Below are positions 5,606 through 8,364 of a DNA stretch of 8,364 nucleotides, piece by piece. Origin of the DNA: CAILHX01 sp036561085 (GTDB lineage: Bacteria; Pseudomonadota; Gammaproteobacteria; Burkholderiales; Methylophilaceae); contig DATBPY010000192.1 of assembly GCA_036561085.1 (NCBI GenBank), positions 1 to 8,364 on the forward strand, in the 5' to 3' direction. The notes beneath the pieces are model-generated. The model was given only the letters and a program-made list of their open reading frames with translations. It did no database searches and was not told the origin of the DNA. Made by a program: the position numbers and the translations under genes. Position 1 is the stretch's first letter, and each line of letters begins with the position of its first letter.

Positions 5606-7726
5606 TTATTCAGTCTCCGCTAGTTGTTTTAACTTCACATAATCGGTTTTGCCTGTACCCAGCAACGGCAGTTCTTTCACGATGATGATCTTGCGTGGTA
5701 CCGCTAATTCCGGAACGCCGTTTTCTCTTGCAGCAGCCTGTAATGCTTCGCGGGTCAGTTCGGTATCGGTGGTATAGAGAATGATATTTTCACCGCGTTG
5801 TGCGTCGGCTTTGGTCGTGGCGGCATGTTGGGCTTCTGGGGAGGCATGGTTGGCGATCTGCTCCACAGTTTCCAGCGACACCATTTCACCGGCGATCTTG
5901 GCAAAGCGCTTAACGCGACCCAAGATATGCACAAAACCGTCGGCGTCTATCTCCACGACATCCCCCGTGTTATACCAGCCGTCATCCGGTGCTTTGAGGA
6001 CGCCGGGGTTGTCGTAGAGGTAGTAGCCCTGCAAGACGTTTGGACCGCGTACGCTGAGTAATCCGCCGCGATCAATGCCAGGCACGCTTTCCAGTCTGGA
6101 TTCGAGGCCCGGCAAAAGAGGGCCGACACTGCCGGAACGGAACGCCATGGGGGTATTAACGGCCAGTACCGGCGCGCATTCTGTTGCGCCGTAGCCTTCC
6201 AGAATACGAATTCCGAATTTTTCCATCCAGGTCTTGCGTACTTCTTCGTTGAGTTTTTCTGCGCCGGCAACTACATATCTCAGTTTGTAGAAGTCGTAGG
6301 GGTGCGCGAATCTGGCGTAATTGCCAAGGAAGGTGCTGGTGCCGAACAATACCGTACAGCTCCGGTCGTAGATGATCTCAGGAATGATGCGGTAGTGCAG
6401 CGGAGAAGGGTACAGAAACATCCTGGCGCCGGTGACCAATGGCATGATCGCTCCGCAGGTAAAACCGAAAGCATGGAACAATGGTAATGCGATCATGAAT
6501 TTATCGGACGGCGAAAAATCGATCACTGCACGGATCTGGGCGATGTTGGCAAGTATACTGCGATGCGAATGCACCACGCCTTTAGGCTTGCCTTCTGAAC
6601 CTGAAGTGAACAGCACTACTGCGGTTTCATCCGCAGAGGCATTACTGGCAGCAGCCATTGGAAACCAACGGGCATAGCCCAGCAGCCAAAGTTTATCCAG
6701 CAGATTGAATTGACCGCGCAAGTCTTCCAGGTAGACCACTTTGACATCGCGCAGGGCATTTACCGCTTGGGTCAGGTTGGCTTTTTCCAGAAACTGACGG
6801 GAAGTCACTATCGTGCGCACTTTAGCCGCGATACAGGCATTTTGCATGCCAGAGGTGCCGGAAGTGTAATTAAGCATCGCTGGGATGCGCTGCATGGCGC
6901 TCATGCCGAAAATCAGACATACCGTATTACTGACATTAGGCATCAATACACCTATTGTTTCATGCGGCGCGGTGATCTTTGCCACCATGCGACCCAAGGC
7001 CAACGAGCGTGAAAGCAGTTCGCCGTAAGTCTCTTCCACCTGTTTCATGTCTTCCAACAGGCGTGTCTTTCTGCCATGGACCTTTACCGCATCGACCAGG
7101 GCGCTGAATAATGTTTGTACCGGTTGCGATTTGAATAACATTTCTTGCATTTGCCGCCGCATCGCTTCGCCTGCCATGCGTCGGCGCAGTTTGGCGGTTG
7201 GTGCATCCGGCATGGCGATGTGTGTGGTGGGCAGGATCGTAAGCGTGATCTTGGGAAACAGGCTGCGTGGATAATTGCCGGATATACGGCTGAAATATGA
7301 TCTGGCCGGGCCATCTAGACGTACCGGCAATATAATTGCTTCGGTTTTAGCTGCGACAAAGCCGGGGCCGTCATAGACTTTCATAAGGCTGCCGGTGAGG
7401 GTGATGCGGCCTTCAGGGAAAATCACTACAGGTTCCCCTGCGTCCAGTAATTTGATGACCTTCTTCATTGCCAGCGGGCTGGTTGGATCGACGACCAGAT
7501 GAGGTACTTGGGATAGAATCAGGCGGAACCAGGCGCTTTTTAATACGGTGGTATGCACTACAAATGTGGCGCTGAAGGGTAAAAATAAACCTAATAACAG
7601 GCCATCGAGGAATGATTCATGATTGGCGATGACCAATATTTTTCCACTGGTAGGAGTGTATTGTTCCCCCGATACTTTGACGCGGAATATCAACTTGAAA
7701 AATAACCTCAATATTGTTTTTATCAT
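5606..7726 (-). CDS. aas: Bifunctional 2-acyl-glycerophosphoethanolamine acyltransferase / acyl-ACP synthetase (Aas)
   Basis: A 706-residue fusion (E. coli Aas is 719) that uses ATP to load fatty acid on ACP and transfers it to 2-acyl-lysophosphatidylethanolamine on the cytosolic face of the inner membrane, repairing lysophospholipids. The N-terminal PlsC-type domain has the catalytic NHESFLD (H36, D41) and FPEGRIT (103-109) blocks. The C-terminal adenylate-forming domain has the P-loop TSGSEGKPKG (374-383), GYGATE (511-516), YNTGD (585-589), the LGRVKRFAK hinge region (602-610), and the late lysine K693 in GTGKTDY. All key residues of both halves are present. ATG 7726 is preceded only by a weak GAGAG. 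It lies 39 bases after the ArsR-type regulator and 3 bases before lplT. It is likely transcribed from the promoter in front of the regulator, unless the 39-base gap holds a second one. Confidence 0.94.
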   Translation of the reverse strand: MIKTILRLFFKLIFRVKVSGEQYTPTSGKILVIANHESFLDGLLLGLFLPFSATFVVHTTVLKSAWFRLILSQVPHLVVDPTSPLAMKKVIKLLDAGEPVVIFPEGRITLTGSLMKVYDGPGFVAAKTEAIILPVRLDGPARSYFSRISGNYPRSLFPKITLTILPTTHIAMPDAPTAKLRRRMAGEAMRRQMQEMLFKSQPVQTLFSALVDAVKVHGRKTRLLEDMKQVEETYGELLSRSLALGRMVAKITAPHETIGVLMPNVSNTVCLIFGMSAMQRIPAMLNYTSGTSGMQNACIAAKVRTIVTSRQFLEKANLTQAVNALRDVKVVYLEDLRGQFNLLDKLWLLGYARWFPMAAASNASADETAVVLFTSGSEGKPKGVVHSHRSILANIAQIRAVIDFSPSDKFMIALPLFHAFGFTCGAIMPLVTGARMFLYPSPLHYRIIPEIIYDRSCTVLFGTSTFLGNYARFAHPYDFYKLRYVVAGAEKLNEEVRKTWMEKFGIRILEGYGATECAPVLAVNTPMAFRSGSVGPLLPGLESRLESVPGIDRGGLLSVRGPNVLQGYYLYDNPGVLKAPDDGWYNTGDVVEIDADGFVHILGRVKRFAKIAGEMVSLETVEQIANHASPEAQHAATTKADAQRGENIILYTTDTELTREALQAAARENGVPELAVPRKIIIVKELPLLGTGKTDYVKLKQLAETE

Positions 7727-7765
7727 AACTGGCTACTCTCTGCGATGAAGTCGATTACGGTATCT

Positions 7766-8077
7766 TTAAGTCTGCTCCTGGACATAATCCAGTACGCGTT
7801 GTAACAGGCCGACAATATTATCCTTGGCTATCCAGAAGTAGACTTCCTTGCCTATCTTCTCGCTTTGTAACGCACCGGCTTGCCGTAGAACTTTGAGGTG
7901 ATGCGAAACTGCGGTGCGGCTCAGAGCTGAATTGGAAACGATTTGCGTGACATTGAGATGTTCGCCTGCTTCGAAGGTCAGCAGGATTCTTTGACGTTGT
8001 TCATCGCCAAGGGCTACGAATAGCTCGGATACATCGCGCCATTCGTCGGGTAGTTTTTGTATTAGATCGGTTAACAT
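7766..8077 (-). CDS. ArsR-family winged-helix transcriptional regulator without metal-binding cysteines
   Basis: A 103-residue ArsR/SmtB-type repressor. ELFVALGDEQRQRILLTF (18-35) is the family's N-terminal helix pattern. LNVTQIV (41-47) starts the helix-turn-helix, SRTAVSHHLKVL (53-64) is the recognition helix, and the wing follows (GKEVYFWI, 76-83). There is no cysteine anywhere; the place of the ELCVC metal motif reads EHLNVT (39-44), and no obvious His/Asp metal site is seen at the C-terminal helix. It is therefore unlikely to be a thiolate-metal or redox sensor, and its ligand is unknown. It is the first gene of the minus-strand operon, 39 bases before aas, and probably controls that operon and itself through the inverted repeat just upstream. 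No clear Shine-Dalgarno precedes ATG 8077, so translation may depend on a very short or leaderless message. Confidence 0.88.
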   Translation of the reverse strand: MLTDLIQKLPDEWRDVSELFVALGDEQRQRILLTFEAGEHLNVTQIVSNSALSRTAVSHHLKVLRQAGALQSEKIGKEVYFWIAKDNIVGLLQRVLDYVQEQT

Positions 8078-8083
8078 GTCTAT

Positions 8084-8112
8084 ATGTTTACACTTATAGT
8101 TATATAAGTCAA
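8084..8112 (-). promoter_or_regulatory. Possible promoter of the arsR-aas-lplT operon
   Basis: On the minus strand TTGACT (8112-8107) matches a sigma-70 -35 box in five of six bases. No good -10 lies at exactly 17 bases (AAACAT). Alternative TATAAC and TATAAG -10-like hexamers (8104-8099, 8098-8093) lack a good -35. The sequence is AT-rich and the ATG follows within about 10-20 bases of any of the predicted starts. The region is probably a promoter, but the exact elements are uncertain. Confidence 0.4.
8092..8109. promoter_or_regulatory. Candidate operator of the ArsR-family regulator (inverted repeat)
   Basis: ACTTATA (8092-8098), GTTA, TATAAGT (8103-8109): exact 7-bp arms around a 4-base centre. 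It lies 15-32 bases before the regulator ATG and overlaps the putative -35. ArsR-family dimers bind AT-rich inverted repeats of this size at their own promoters. A further copy of one arm, CTTATAG, lies at 8137-8143, 44 bases from the equivalent CTTATAG at 8093-8099. Confidence 0.6.
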
Positions 8113-8187
8113 CAGCTATTTAAAAAATATTTATTGCTTATAGGGTGGGGCGCTTCGGTTAAAAGGAAATTGTTTACTGTAAAGCCA

Positions 8188-8364
8188 TTAACGCATGGCA
8201 TTCCGCTCCAGCATTGCCTGAGCCAAAGTGCCGACATCCACATGCTCGATCTCGCCGCCCATGGGCAGGCCGCGTGCGATGCGGGTGACTTTGAGTCCGC
8301 GTGCCTTGAGCAGCTCGCCGACATAATGCGCAGTGGCTTCGCCTTCTACGGTGTAGTTGGTGGC
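8188..8364 (-). CDS. recR: Recombination mediator protein RecR, C-terminal part (partial)
   Basis: The last 58 codons, open at the window edge and ending in TAA at 8190-8188. The translation shows the end of the Toprim domain and the RecR tail: ATNYTVEGEATAHYVGELLK, then VTRIARGLPMGGEIEHVDVGTL and a short helix ending in NAMR. TVEGEATA-x-Y and (V/M)GGE(L/I)E-x-VD-x-GTL are hallmarks of RecR, which works with RecO (and RecF) to load RecA at single-stranded gaps. The N-terminal helix-hairpin-helix and zinc finger lie outside the window. No intrinsic terminator is visible in the 110 bases between recR and the ArsR-type gene, so some readthrough into that operon is possible. Confidence 0.95.
   Translation of the reverse strand, partial: ATNYTVEGEATAHYVGELLKARGLKVTRIARGLPMGGEIEHVDVGTLAQAMLERNAMR

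Noticed and set aside
6848..6871. NYTSGTSG in Aas (residues 286-293), which resembles an AMP-binding P-loop
   Set aside because: The genuine P-loop is TSGSEGKPKG at 374-383; the earlier stretch aligns to a region of E. coli Aas with NYTAG and no P-loop role.
8173..8183. TTTAC-T-GTAAA palindrome after recR as a terminator or second operator
   Set aside because: The stem is 5 bp of mostly A/T without a T tract, and it does not match the ACTTATA half-site; probably chance in AT-rich spacer.

Overview
The window looks like chromosomal DNA from a betaproteobacterium, probably a Gallionellaceae/Nitrosomonadales-type organism. This is inferred from the mtaD-ubiG-HAD phosphatase order after an OmpA-family gene, from ubiquinone synthesis, and from the protein sequences; no rRNA or other marker is present to prove it. 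It is gene-dense, with no mobile element, tRNA or CRISPR array that I can see.

Left part (1-2801, plus strand): the last 22 codons of an OmpA-family protein, a strong intrinsic terminator, then a tight three-gene cluster. The genes are an S-adenosylhomocysteine/5'-methylthioadenosine deaminase (mtaD), the ubiquinone O-methyltransferase ubiG (28-base overlap) and a HAD phosphatase (GTGA overlap of 4 bases). UbiG makes S-adenosylhomocysteine, which MtaD can deaminate. The phosphatase is the type usually labelled gph, but its position after mtaD-ubiG and its sequence resemble MupP, the MurNAc-6-phosphate phosphatase of peptidoglycan recycling.

Right part (8077 down to 2817, minus strand): a probable operon for envelope phospholipid turnover. 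Its order is a cysteine-free ArsR-family regulator, aas (2-acyl-glycerophosphoethanolamine acyltransferase/acyl-ACP synthetase), lplT (lysophospholipid flippase), a small secreted-protein gene that appears broken by a one-base frameshift, a secreted permuted NlpC/P60 (YiiX/YaeF-like, C92) hydrolase, and a CDP-alcohol phosphatidyltransferase with a leucine in place of the motif glycine. Gaps are 39, 3, 13, 43 and 4 bases. An exact inverted repeat (ACTTATA-N4-TATAAGT) overlaps the likely promoter in front of the regulator and is the best candidate for its operator. The two operons converge at 2802-2816 with only 15 bases and no evident terminator between them.

Right edge (8188-8364, minus strand): the C-terminal 58 codons of recR.

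The most interesting content is the ArsR-controlled lysophospholipid salvage cassette, with its linked secreted hydrolase and atypical CDP-alcohol transferase. The frameshift in the small secreted gene is also notable, because it lies inside a perfect inverted repeat.
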